Part shown: one piece after another, positions 6,968-13,447 of the stretch
Layout of the letters: each line of letters opens with the position of its first letter
Position numbering within the stretch: the stretch's first letter is position 1
Assembly (NCBI GenBank): GCA_019100305.1
Contig: JAHRHW010000053.1
Coordinates: 1 to 15,864, forward strand
Length of the DNA: 15,864 bases
From: Candidatus Thiodiazotropha taylori
Lineage (GTDB): Bacteria > Pseudomonadota > Gammaproteobacteria > Chromatiales > Chromatiaceae
Reading direction: 5' to 3'
Program-made: the position numbers and the translations under genes
The notes under the pieces: generated by a model
The model's database searches: none
The model's input: only the letters and a program-made list of their open reading frames with translations
Told to the model about the DNA's origin: nothing

Positions 6968-8386
6968 TTAAACGCCGATATCGATATAAGAGCGGGCCAG
7001 TTTCTGAAGTGCAATGATATAGGCAGCCGTTCGATAATCCTCAATTTCAGGCATTCGTTTCCGAACATCGATTATCTCTTGTAAGGCGAGGCGCATACTG
7101 TCATCAAGGCCTGAACGCACGAGGTCGAGTTCGTCGGCCCCTCTGGATAGATTGGCGCTGATCCAGTCTGGTACTTTCTCTCCGCTGGTATGCTCCAAGG
7201 CGGCAAGAATGTGTCGTCCCCGGGACTCATCGAGTCGTCGTTCAATACGACCGAAGCGCATGTGACTCAGATTACGAATCCACTCGAAGTAGGAGACCAC
7301 GACACCACCGGCATTCACATAGGCGTCCGGCAGGATTGTGATTCCACGACTTCGAAGGATTCGATCCGCTTCGAAAGTGATCGGGCCGTTTGCCGCTTCC
7401 GCAATCAGATTGGTATGAATATTGGGTGCATTGCTTTCAGTGATTGCAGACTCCATGGCGGCCGGTATCAGGATATCGCACTCATGTTCCAGTACCGAGG
7501 CGCCATCTTCGATGAACTGGCCACCGGCAAAGCCTTTCAATCCGCCATGGGAACAGCGGTGATAGTAGGCCTCTTCTACATGTATGCCCTCTTCGTTGAT
7601 GATGGCGCCGTCACGCACAATGATACCGATAATCTTCGCACCATCCTCTTCGGAGAGGAATTTCGCTGCGTGGTAACCCACATTGCCCAGGCCCTGGATG
7701 ATGATCCGTTTGCCTTCCAGTTCTCCCTCCAGACCACAGGCGCGCAACTCCTCTTTGTGACGAAAAAACTCCTGCAGAGAGTATTGGACGCCACGCCCTG
7801 TTGCCTCGGTTCGTCCATTCACGCCCCCATGGGCGACCGGTTTGCCGGTGACACAGGCCAGAGCATTGATATCTTCCGGGTTCAAGTGTTTGTAGGTATC
7901 GGCAATCCAGTCCATCTCCCGTTGGCCCGTACCCATGTCCGGAGCTGGTACATTGGTGGAGGGGCTGAGGAAACCAGCACTTGCCAACTCGCGGGCGAAA
8001 CGCCGGGTGATCCGTTTCAGTTCACTGCGGCTGTAATTTTCCGGATTGATATAGAGACCGCCTTTGGAGCCACCAAAGGGTACATCCACAATGGCGCACT
8101 TATAGGTCATCAGGGCCGCCAGCGCCTCAACCTCCTGCTGATCGACCGATTCCGAATAACGCAATCCCCCCTTGGCCGGTAACCGGTGGATGCTATGCAC
8201 CGCACGCCAACCGGTGAATACCTCCACCTTGCCACGGATCTCCGCCGGGAAACTGACCTGTAAAACCGAAGTGCAACTCTTGATGGCGTTGGCGATACCG
8301 GGCTCCAGGTCCATATAGGCCAGGGCTCTGTCCACCATGTGGTCGACGCTCTGTCTGAAGGTCAATCCTGTGGTTGGCTCATTCAT
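6968..8386 (-). CDS. gdhA: Glutamate dehydrogenase (Glu/Leu/Phe/Val dehydrogenase family)
   Basis: The enzyme interconverts glutamate and 2-oxoglutarate plus ammonia using NAD(P), linking carbon and nitrogen metabolism in the cytoplasm. The 472-residue protein has the substrate-binding lysine in LPAKGGLRYS (K72) and the active-site block TYKCAIVDVPFGGSKGG (K96, K108). It also has the catalytic aspartate in VPAPDMGTG (D150) and a Rossmann motif GLGNVG at 232-237. Blocks such as ITRRFARELASAGF, MDWIADTY and CVTGKP resemble the animal mitochondrial type more than E. coli GdhA, but the length leaves no room for the animal antenna. Cofactor preference is not decided, so the symbol is only a family label. 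The ATG at 8386 was chosen over a TTG one codon earlier; GGGTGA lies six bases upstream. That ribosome-binding site is inside a long inverted repeat. Confidence 0.95.
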   Translation of the reverse strand: MNEPTTGLTFRQSVDHMVDRALAYMDLEPGIANAIKSCTSVLQVSFPAEIRGKVEVFTGWRAVHSIHRLPAKGGLRYSESVDQQEVEALAALMTYKCAIVDVPFGGSKGGLYINPENYSRSELKRITRRFARELASAGFLSPSTNVPAPDMGTGQREMDWIADTYKHLNPEDINALACVTGKPVAHGGVNGRTEATGRGVQYSLQEFFRHKEELRACGLEGELEGKRIIIQGLGNVGYHAAKFLSEEDGAKIIGIIVRDGAIINEEGIHVEEAYYHRCSHGGLKGFAGGQFIEDGASVLEHECDILIPAAMESAITESNAPNIHTNLIAEAANGPITFEADRILRSRGITILPDAYVNAGGVVVSYFEWIRNLSHMRFGRIERRLDESRGRHILAALEHTSGEKVPDWISANLSRGADELDLVRSGLDDSMRLALQEIIDVRKRMPEIEDYRTAAYIIALQKLARSYIDIGV

Positions 8387-8392
8387 CAATAT

Positions 8393-8398
8393 TCACCC
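8393..8398 (-). promoter_or_regulatory. Ribosome-binding site of the glutamate dehydrogenase gene, inside an inverted-repeat arm
   Basis: On the minus strand GGGTGA is followed by six bases and the ATG at 8386, matching the GGTGA part of the anti-Shine-Dalgarno complement. It fixes the start codon choice. All six bases belong to the 31-base arm at 8391-8421, whose partner lies at 8562-8592. In a transcript that covers both arms this site would be base-paired. Confidence 0.65.
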
Positions 8399-8449
8399 GG
8401 CAACTGAATAGATCGCGTTCAGGGCCTGCTTGAGGCCTCTAACATATTG

Positions 8450-8479
8450 ATTATATGAAGACAGGCCGCTGTGTGCCAG
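8450..8479 (-). promoter_or_regulatory. Candidate sigma-70 promoter for the glutamate dehydrogenase gene
   Basis: On the minus strand there is an exact TATAAT (8450-8455) with CTGGCA (8474-8479, four of six consensus bases) 18 bases upstream. Predicted transcription would start near 8443 and give a leader of about 57 bases. That leader would carry only one outer arm of the large inverted repeat, leaving the ribosome-binding site free. The -10 box lies in the 43-base segment that interrupts the left arm. This is predicted from sequence alone. Confidence 0.5.
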
Positions 8480-8607
8480 CCTGCAGACTGGGTTATCAAA
8501 ACTTGCTGTAGGAGTGCTACGGCGGTATTTCGATGCCTTGCTGCCGCTGGCACACAGCGGCTGAACACGACCTATTCAGTTGCCGGGTGAATCGCTCTCC
8601 GGCGCCC

Positions 8608-9363
8608 TTATTGTTGTAGTGTACGACCGCCATCAACGGGGATGATCTGGCCAGTGATATAGGCTGCATCCCGATGCAGAAACAGCAGGGTGTTGACAAT
8701 ATCCGTCTCACTGCCAGGGCGTTTCAATGCAGTACGTTCCAGGATGGTTAGACGCTCCGACTCGCTCAACCCCTGTTCCGGCCAGAGAATCGCCCCTGGA
8801 GCGATACCATTGACTCTTACATCTGGTCCTAATTCCCGTGCCAATGACTTGATCAGCATGGCATTACCCGCCTTGGCCACAGAGTAGATGGGATGGGCCT
8901 TGAGGGGTCTCAGAGCATGAATATCGACCAGATTGACAATCGAACCCTGTTGCTCGCGTAGCAGCGGAGCCGCAGCCTGAGAGAGAAAGAAGGGGGCTTT
9001 AAGATTGCTGCCAATCAGGTCGTCCCAATCCCCCTCCGTGGCCTCATCCAAAGGTGTGGGATAGAAACTGGAGGCATTGTTGACCAGCAGATCAAGGCGG
9101 TTGTTGATCTGATAGGCCTGATCGACCAGCTTGCCCAAACTTGCAGTGTCATTCAGGTCGGCACGGGCCAGCCGTATCGAATCGGGCCGATGCTGTTCCA
9201 GCTGCTGTTTGAGTTTTTCCGCGCCTGTTCTTGAATTTCTGTAGTGCAGCAGAATATTCATCCCTTGGTTGTGCAGCTCGGTTGCAATGGCTGCTCCGAT
9301 GCGGTGTGCTGCGCCGGTGATCAGGGCGGTTTGACCCGACAGAGAGGAATGACTTTGCGTCAT
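8608..9363 (-). CDS. Pteridine reductase (short-chain dehydrogenase/reductase family)
   Basis: This NADPH-dependent enzyme would reduce pterins, and possibly dihydrofolate, in the cytoplasm, supporting tetrahydrofolate or tetrahydromonapterin supply. The 251-residue Rossmann protein has the cofactor motif TGAAHRIG (16-23), where arginine replaces the usual second glycine; this TGxxxRxG form marks the pteridine reductase group. It has NNAS (95-98), and the catalytic Y160/K164 in YSVAK. The usual catalytic serine is replaced by D147, thirteen residues before the tyrosine, the same spacing as Asp181/Tyr194 in Leishmania PTR1. The C-terminal ITGQIIPVDGG is standard for the fold. GGAG about eight bases before the ATG supports the start. 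It is divergent from the methyltransferase gene and upstream of the glutamate dehydrogenase gene on the same strand. A FolM-like role is likely; other reductase activity is possible. Confidence 0.88.
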   Translation of the reverse strand: MTQSHSSLSGQTALITGAAHRIGAAIATELHNQGMNILLHYRNSRTGAEKLKQQLEQHRPDSIRLARADLNDTASLGKLVDQAYQINNRLDLLVNNASSFYPTPLDEATEGDWDDLIGSNLKAPFFLSQAAAPLLREQQGSIVNLVDIHALRPLKAHPIYSVAKAGNAMLIKSLARELGPDVRVNGIAPGAILWPEQGLSESERLTILERTALKRPGSETDIVNTLLFLHRDAAYITGQIIPVDGGRTLQQ

Positions 9364-9425
9364 TTGGTGACTCCATGTTTGAATGGTGTCCTCTACTCTA
9401 ACGGATTCATATAGGTTTCTGAACT

Positions 9426-10631
9426 ATGCCGGACTGTCTCAGCGCTCAAGCAGGAAATTCACCGCAGACACTACCCATGCCGGATACCAAAGCGCAGGCT
9501 GTCAGTGAACGCCTGATGCGACAGATTGTACGTGCCATCGAGCAGTCCGGTGGCGCCATACCATTCGATATGTTCATGGATATGGCCCTATATGCACCTG
9601 GCCTGGGATACTATGTGGCCGGCAGCCGTAAATTCGGTGACCAGGGGGACTTCATAACCGCGCCTGAAGTCTCACCCCTGTTTGCCCAGTGTCTGGCCCG
9701 ACAATTGGCGCCGATACTCGATCTACTGCCCTCTGCGGACATCCTCGAGTTTGGTGCCGGTTCAGGCATTTTGGCTGCTGACCTGCTGGAGGCTCTTGCA
9801 GCGCTTGATCAACTCCCGGATCGCTACCAGATTCTGGAGGTCAGTCCGGAGTTGAAAAGTCGCCAGAGAGAGACTCTGCAGGCCAGGGTGCCTGATCTGC
9901 TGGAGCGGGTTGTCTGGTTGGAACGGATGCCTGCGCAGTTCTCCGGCTGTGTGGTCGCCAATGAACTGCTGGATGCGCTGCCGGTGAGCCGGTTTCGCAT
10001 TGAGAACGGTGCCATACAGGAGTGTTTTGTCACACAACAGGGGGAGCAGCTGAAGGCCATCTATCGGGAACCGGTTACACCGGGGCTTGAGAGCGCGGTA
10101 GAGCAGCTGCAGGCTCAGTACGGTCCTTTCAAATCCATCTATCACTCAGAGGTGAACCTGCGTCAGTCTGCCTGGATAAAAAGCCTGGCCAACGCTGTCA
10201 CTCAGGGAGTGGTCTTGTTGATCGATTATGGCTACAGCAGTGCCGAGTACTACCATCCGCAACGTGATCAGGGCACTCTGATGTGCCATTTCCGGCATCG
10301 TGCCCATAGCGACCCATTCCGCTGGGTCGGTATTCAGGATATTACCTGCCAGGTCGATTTTACCGCCGCTGCCAAAGTGGCGGTTGAATCGGGGTTCAGT
10401 CTTGGGGGCTATACCACCCAGGCACATTTTCTGTTGGCCAACGGACTCGATAGCCTGTTGGCGGATTCCGATCCTGAGGATGTGGCCCGACACATGTCGC
10501 TGATGCAGGGGGTCAAACGGCTGACACTACCGTCCGAAATGGGTGAGCGTTTCAAAGTGCTGGGTCTACTGAAAGGCCTGCAACACAATCTGCAGGGCTT
10601 CTCCATGCGGGATATGTGCGAGCGCCTATAG
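9426..10631 (+). CDS. Class I SAM-dependent methyltransferase, MidA/NDUFAF7 family (DUF185)
   Basis: This 401-residue protein belongs to the family whose eukaryotic member NDUFAF7 methylates an arginine of a complex I subunit during assembly. The role in bacteria is less certain. The N-terminal family block runs from IPFDMFMDMALYAPGLGYY to GDFITAPEVSPLF (residues 45-86). The SAM-binding motif EFGAGSG is at 108-114, and the conserved VANELLDALPV is at 177-187, followed by an RF-x-IENG strand. Length and layout are normal for the family. The ATG at 9426 has only a weak upstream AGG; an in-frame ATG at 9477 would remove 17 residues that lie before the conserved part and is a reasonable alternative. 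The gene is divergent from the pteridine reductase with only 62 bases between them, so their promoters must overlap or abut. Confidence 0.92.
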   Translation: MPDCLSAQAGNSPQTLPMPDTKAQAVSERLMRQIVRAIEQSGGAIPFDMFMDMALYAPGLGYYVAGSRKFGDQGDFITAPEVSPLFAQCLARQLAPILDLLPSADILEFGAGSGILAADLLEALAALDQLPDRYQILEVSPELKSRQRETLQARVPDLLERVVWLERMPAQFSGCVVANELLDALPVSRFRIENGAIQECFVTQQGEQLKAIYREPVTPGLESAVEQLQAQYGPFKSIYHSEVNLRQSAWIKSLANAVTQGVVLLIDYGYSSAEYYHPQRDQGTLMCHFRHRAHSDPFRWVGIQDITCQVDFTAAAKVAVESGFSLGGYTTQAHFLLANGLDSLLADSDPEDVARHMSLMQGVKRLTLPSEMGERFKVLGLLKGLQHNLQGFSMRDMCERL

Positions 10632-10657
10632 TCTCAAGCTGCTTGGCTATCACTGTG

Positions 10658-10807
10658 TTTTAATCCGCAAATGACAAACTAGTGATGTTGGACGATTACC
10701 AGCGACCAAATAGTTCACCAATCAATGGAACCCACACACTGACAAAGTCCAGACCAACCATCACGAAAAGCATTGGCGTTTATTAACGTTCATTTGCGGA
10801 CTTAAAA
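10658..10807. repeat. 150-base imperfect inverted repeat (MITE-like), CCGCAAATGA family
   Basis: The outer arms TTTTAATCCGCAAATGA (10658-10674) and TCATTTGCGGACTTAAAA (10790-10807) pair over 17 bases with one unpaired base. The inner arms GTGATGTTGG (10682-10691) and CCAACCATCAC (10754-10764) pair with another one-base bulge. Seven bases separate the arm segments on the left and 25 on the right. The element has no coding content and sits between the methyltransferase and VWA genes. Its core recurs at 12623-12638 and 12849-12864. The A-run after the right arm is on the plus strand. Read from the minus strand the outer stem is followed by no T-run, so it is not a simple terminator. Confidence 0.6.
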
Positions 10808-10884
10808 AAAACAAATCAATTTAACCCCACTGTCGGTTTCTCTGCGTTAGCCCTAATGAAACACAACTCATTCGGGAGCAAACC

Positions 10885-12609
10885 ATGAAATTACGACAAT
10901 TGAGCCTAACTCTGTCTGCCGCCCTGTTGAGCGGTTTGTTGGCTGCCTGTGGCTCTGCGCCTGAGGCGGAAAGGGACAGGATTACCGACTCCTCTGTGAA
11001 GCGACAACAGCAGACGTTGAATGAAGCGGTACAGAATCCTGCACCTGTTCACTCGCCGCAGCAGGATCAAGCCGAGATGGCTGCCCAGGCCCCAGCCCGG
11101 TTATCCCTCACCAGACAGGCATACTCCATGGGAAAAATGGCAGCCCAGCCGTCGCTGCACCGGCCAAGTGGCGGAGTGGACCGGGAGCGCTATGGTGAGC
11201 TGCCGGAAAACGGCATTCATTCGGTCGTCGATCGACCGGTTTCCACCTTCAGTGTCGATGTGGATAGTGGCGCCTATGCACTGGTCAGGCGGTTTCTCAA
11301 TCAGGGAAGGATGCCGCCCAGTGACCTGGTACGAGCGGAAGAGCTGATCAACTATTTCAACTATCACTATCCATATCCTGATTCGGCAGAGCACCCGTTC
11401 AGCCTGACTACCGAGGTGGGTCCAACCCCCTGGAACATGGGTACCCGTCTGGTCCATATCGGTATTCAGGGGATTGCCACGCCAGCCGATCTGCGACCGG
11501 CAGCCAATTTGGTGTTTCTGCTCGATGTTTCGGGTTCGATGAGCGATCAAAACAAACTCCCTCTGCTCAAATCCGCCTTTAAACTGCTGCTCCAACAGCT
11601 CACTGCGGAAGACCGGGTCAGTTTGGTGGTCTATGCCGGCGCATCCGGCGTGGTATTGGAGCCGACAGCCGGGGATCAGCGGGGCAAAATCGTCTCAGCC
11701 CTGGCGCAGCTGGAGGCCGGTGGTTCGACCCACGGCTCAGCCGGTATTCAGCTCGCATACGAGATGGCGGAACAGGCCCGCATCGAAGGGGGCATCAACC
11801 GGGTTATTCTCGCAACCGATGGTGATTTCAATGTGGGCACAGTAGATCATCGGCGCCTTGTGGAGATGATCGAACAGCAACGACAACGGGGCATCTCATT
11901 GACGACCTTGGGCTTTGGGCAGGGTAACTACAACGACCATCTGATGGAGCAGCTGGCGGATAGGGGCAATGGCAACTACGCCTACATCGACAACATCAAC
12001 GAGGCCAGAAAAGTCCTGGTGGAGGAGTTGAGTGCGACCCTTGAAACCATTGCCAAGGATGTGAAGATTGAGGTTGAATGGAATCCGGCACTGGTGGCTG
12101 AATATCGTCTGATCGGGTATGAGAACCGGTTGCTGGCTGCTGAGGATTTCAATAACGATAAGGTCGATGCGGGAGATATTGGAGCCGGACATACCGTCAC
12201 AGCCCTGTATGAGATCGCCTTGCATGAGAGTGATGGCCAGCGTCTCTCACCACGACGCTACCATTCGACGACCGCTAAAAGTCATGAAAAGGGGGATGAA
12301 CTCGCCTTTTTAAGGCTGCGTTACAAACAGCCCGATCAACATCGATCACAGTTGATCACCCAGCCAATTCCGCTGTCCAATCAAGAGCCACTGGCAGCTA
12401 CCAGTGAAGTCTATCGCTTCAGTGCCGCGGTAGCCGGTTTTGCACAACTGCTCAGGGGTGGGCGCTATATGGAAGCTTTCGATTTTGATGACGCTGTGGC
12501 GTTGGCCAATACGGCCCGGGGTGAGGATCGGTTTGGCTATCGCGGTGAGTTTGTCCGACTGGTCAGATTGGCGGGTTCACTCGCGACACCACTGACTCTG
12601 AATGAGTGA
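10885..12609 (+). CDS. yfbK: von Willebrand factor type A lipoprotein, YfbK family
   Basis: This 574-residue exported lipoprotein has a signal peptide ending in the lipobox LLAAC, so C22 is the predicted lipidated residue. Residues 23-100 are a low-complexity Q/A/P-rich linker. A YfbK N-terminal region (about 100-200, with VSTFSVDVDSGAYALVRRFL and ELINYFNYHYPYP) precedes the VWA domain (about 207-385). The metal-ion-dependent adhesion site looks intact: D214-x-S216-x-S218 (DVSGSM), T282 (GGSTHG) and D312 (ATDGDFN). The C-terminal 180 residues match the YfbK C-terminal domain. GGGAG about seven bases before the ATG supports the start. VWA domains with this site usually bind protein partners through Mg2+; the specific role of YfbK is not established. 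The next two plus-strand genes encode an ECF sigma factor and a membrane protein, which suggests an envelope-signalling cluster. Confidence 0.9.
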   Translation: MKLRQLSLTLSAALLSGLLAACGSAPEAERDRITDSSVKRQQQTLNEAVQNPAPVHSPQQDQAEMAAQAPARLSLTRQAYSMGKMAAQPSLHRPSGGVDRERYGELPENGIHSVVDRPVSTFSVDVDSGAYALVRRFLNQGRMPPSDLVRAEELINYFNYHYPYPDSAEHPFSLTTEVGPTPWNMGTRLVHIGIQGIATPADLRPAANLVFLLDVSGSMSDQNKLPLLKSAFKLLLQQLTAEDRVSLVVYAGASGVVLEPTAGDQRGKIVSALAQLEAGGSTHGSAGIQLAYEMAEQARIEGGINRVILATDGDFNVGTVDHRRLVEMIEQQRQRGISLTTLGFGQGNYNDHLMEQLADRGNGNYAYIDNINEARKVLVEELSATLETIAKDVKIEVEWNPALVAEYRLIGYENRLLAAEDFNNDKVDAGDIGAGHTVTALYEIALHESDGQRLSPRRYHSTTAKSHEKGDELAFLRLRYKQPDQHRSQLITQPIPLSNQEPLAATSEVYRFSAAVAGFAQLLRGGRYMEAFDFDDAVALANTARGEDRFGYRGEFVRLVRLAGSLATPLTLNE

Positions 12610-12622
12610 ATGTTTGAGTTGA

Positions 12623-12638
12623 GTCCGCACATGAACGC
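12623..12638 (-). repeat. CCGCAAATGAACGC-family repeat, copy C
   Basis: GTCCGCACATGAACGC resembles the complement of the repeat arm at 10786-10802 (GTCCGCAAATGAACG) with one change. It begins 13 bases after the VWA stop codon, and an inverted partner lies at 12849-12864. No transposase or target duplication is visible. Confidence 0.45.
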
Positions 12639-12718
12639 AGATTTTTGTGTAGATAGCTTTATTAAGCGCAATCACTACTGTCGGGAATCTAGCTGAGCGG
12701 TGCTTAATCAAACCCTGA

Positions 12719-12741
12719 TTGGTGGGGCCATGCCCCACCAA
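12719..12741. repeat. Perfect 10-bp hairpin with three-base loop (REP-like or terminator candidate)
   Basis: TTGGTGGGGC and GCCCCACCAA pair perfectly around CAT. The stem is strong, but neither strand has a T-run directly after it. It is flanked by near-identical direct repeats, GCTTAATCAAAC (12702-12713) and GCTTTGATCAAAC (12746-12758). It lies 110 bases behind the VWA gene and 158 bases before the sigma factor gene. It may stabilise or end the VWA transcript, or be a dispersed palindromic repeat. Confidence 0.6.
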
Positions 12742-12848
12742 ACACGCTTTGATCAAACACAATGCAGGGCAATGGCAATTTGTGGCATTGGTAAATTCTC
12801 ACTCAAGATATTGGGTAAACTAAGGTAATGATTGCTTTGTGTCTATTG

Positions 12849-12864
12849 GCGTTAATTTGCGCAC
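12849..12864 (+). repeat. CCGCAAATGAACGC-family repeat, copy D
   Basis: GCGTTAATTTGCGCAC is inverted relative to copy C, with 13 of 16 positions complementary. It also resembles the right arm of the 10658-10807 element (ATTGGCGTT...TTTGCGG), as if shortened in the middle. It lies 34 bases before the sigma factor start codon, so it may overlap that promoter. Confidence 0.45.
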
Positions 12865-12898
12865 AGATTGTATTAAAAACCAGTAAGGTCTTAATGGC

Positions 12899-13447
12899 AT
12901 GAATGACGAGGAGCAGAGTGATGAAGCACTGTTTCGTCTCTTCCGTAAGGGGGATGACCGGGCTTTCGAAACGCTTTATCAGCGCTATCGTCAAACCCTC
13001 TATCTGTTTTTGTTACGCAGTACCTACGCTACGGGTGATGCGGATGAGCTCTATCAGGATGTCTGGTCCAGGATCATCTCTGCCGCTAAACCGTTTGATG
13101 GCGGTTCATTCAAGGCCTATGCGTTTCGTATTGCCCGTAACCTGATCATCGATCGACATCGTCGTGCTCATCTCACATTGGTATCAGATCAGGAAGCATC
13201 GCACGAATCGGTCCAGCCGGGTAAGTCTGTGGAAGAGCAGATACAGGATGAGGAGTGCAGTGAACGCATGAAACGTCATATAGGTCAGCTCCCGGTTGAA
13301 CAGCGGGAGGTGTTTCTGCTGAAAGAGGAGGCGGGTTTAACACTGGCACAGATTGCGGCAATGATCGATGCGGGTCGCGAGACGGTTAAGAGCAGAATGC
13401 GATATGCCCTGAAACAGTTGCGCCAACTGCTGGAGGAGTGCTTGTGA
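12899..13447 (+). CDS. ECF (extracytoplasmic function) sigma-70 family RNA polymerase sigma factor
   Basis: This 182-residue cytoplasmic protein directs RNA polymerase to a dedicated promoter set. Region 2 spans about residues 23-92, with the DADELYQDVW block (47-56) for core polymerase and -10 contact and AYAFRIARNLIIDRHRR (73-89). Region 4 spans about 126-178, with LPVEQREVFLLKEEAGLT leading into a helix-turn-helix (AQIAAMIDAGRETVKSRMRYAL). Regions 1.1 and 3 are absent, as expected for this group. AAGG about ten bases upstream is a modest ribosome-binding site. Its last four bases overlap the GTG start of the next gene, a classic translational coupling arrangement. The upstream VWA lipoprotein is probably part of the same regulatory cluster. 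The target genes cannot be read from this window. Confidence 0.94.
   Translation: MNDEEQSDEALFRLFRKGDDRAFETLYQRYRQTLYLFLLRSTYATGDADELYQDVWSRIISAAKPFDGGSFKAYAFRIARNLIIDRHRRAHLTLVSDQEASHESVQPGKSVEEQIQDEECSERMKRHIGQLPVEQREVFLLKEEAGLTLAQIAAMIDAGRETVKSRMRYALKQLRQLLEECL
13432..13438 (+). promoter_or_regulatory. Ribosome-binding site that fixes the GTG start of the membrane protein
   Basis: GGAGGAG lies inside the end of the sigma factor gene, five bases before the GTG at 13444. A GTG at 13438 in the same frame overlaps this site and is therefore unlikely to be the start. The spacing supports translation coupled to the sigma factor through a GTGA stop/start overlap. Confidence 0.8.

Larger units (their letters stand above)
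8391..8592. repeat. Large interrupted inverted repeat between pteridine reductase and glutamate dehydrogenase genes
   Basis: The outer arms are 8391-8421 and 8562-8592, 31 bases each with 29 complementary; the first 21 pair without error (core ACCCGGCAACTGAATAG). The inner arms, 8465-8480 and 8546-8561 (GCCGCTGTGTGCCAGC and its exact complement), add 16 perfect pairs. On the right the two arms touch and form 47 continuous bases. On the left they are split by 43 bases (8422-8464). The two outer mismatches would be G-U wobbles in a minus-strand RNA but A-C clashes in a plus-strand RNA. The 65-base loop holds a smaller hairpin (8505-8523). The element fills nearly the whole gap between the two minus-strand genes. 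Confidence 0.85.

Noticed and set aside
7190..8182. Long open frame on the plus strand opposite the glutamate dehydrogenase gene
   Set aside because: It is antisense to a clearly conserved enzyme with intact motifs, has no family resemblance and no good ribosome-binding site. It is a codon-bias shadow.
8474..8479. TGGCAC in the inner repeat arm as a possible sigma-54 -24 element
   Set aside because: The required TTGC-type -12 element is not at the correct distance; the bases there are GGCC.
8498..8523. Hairpin in the loop of the large inverted repeat followed by TTTT on the minus strand, as a terminator of the pteridine reductase gene
   Set aside because: The stem has a mismatch, and the four T residues begin three bases after it. 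It is too weak to call as a terminator, though it could attenuate.
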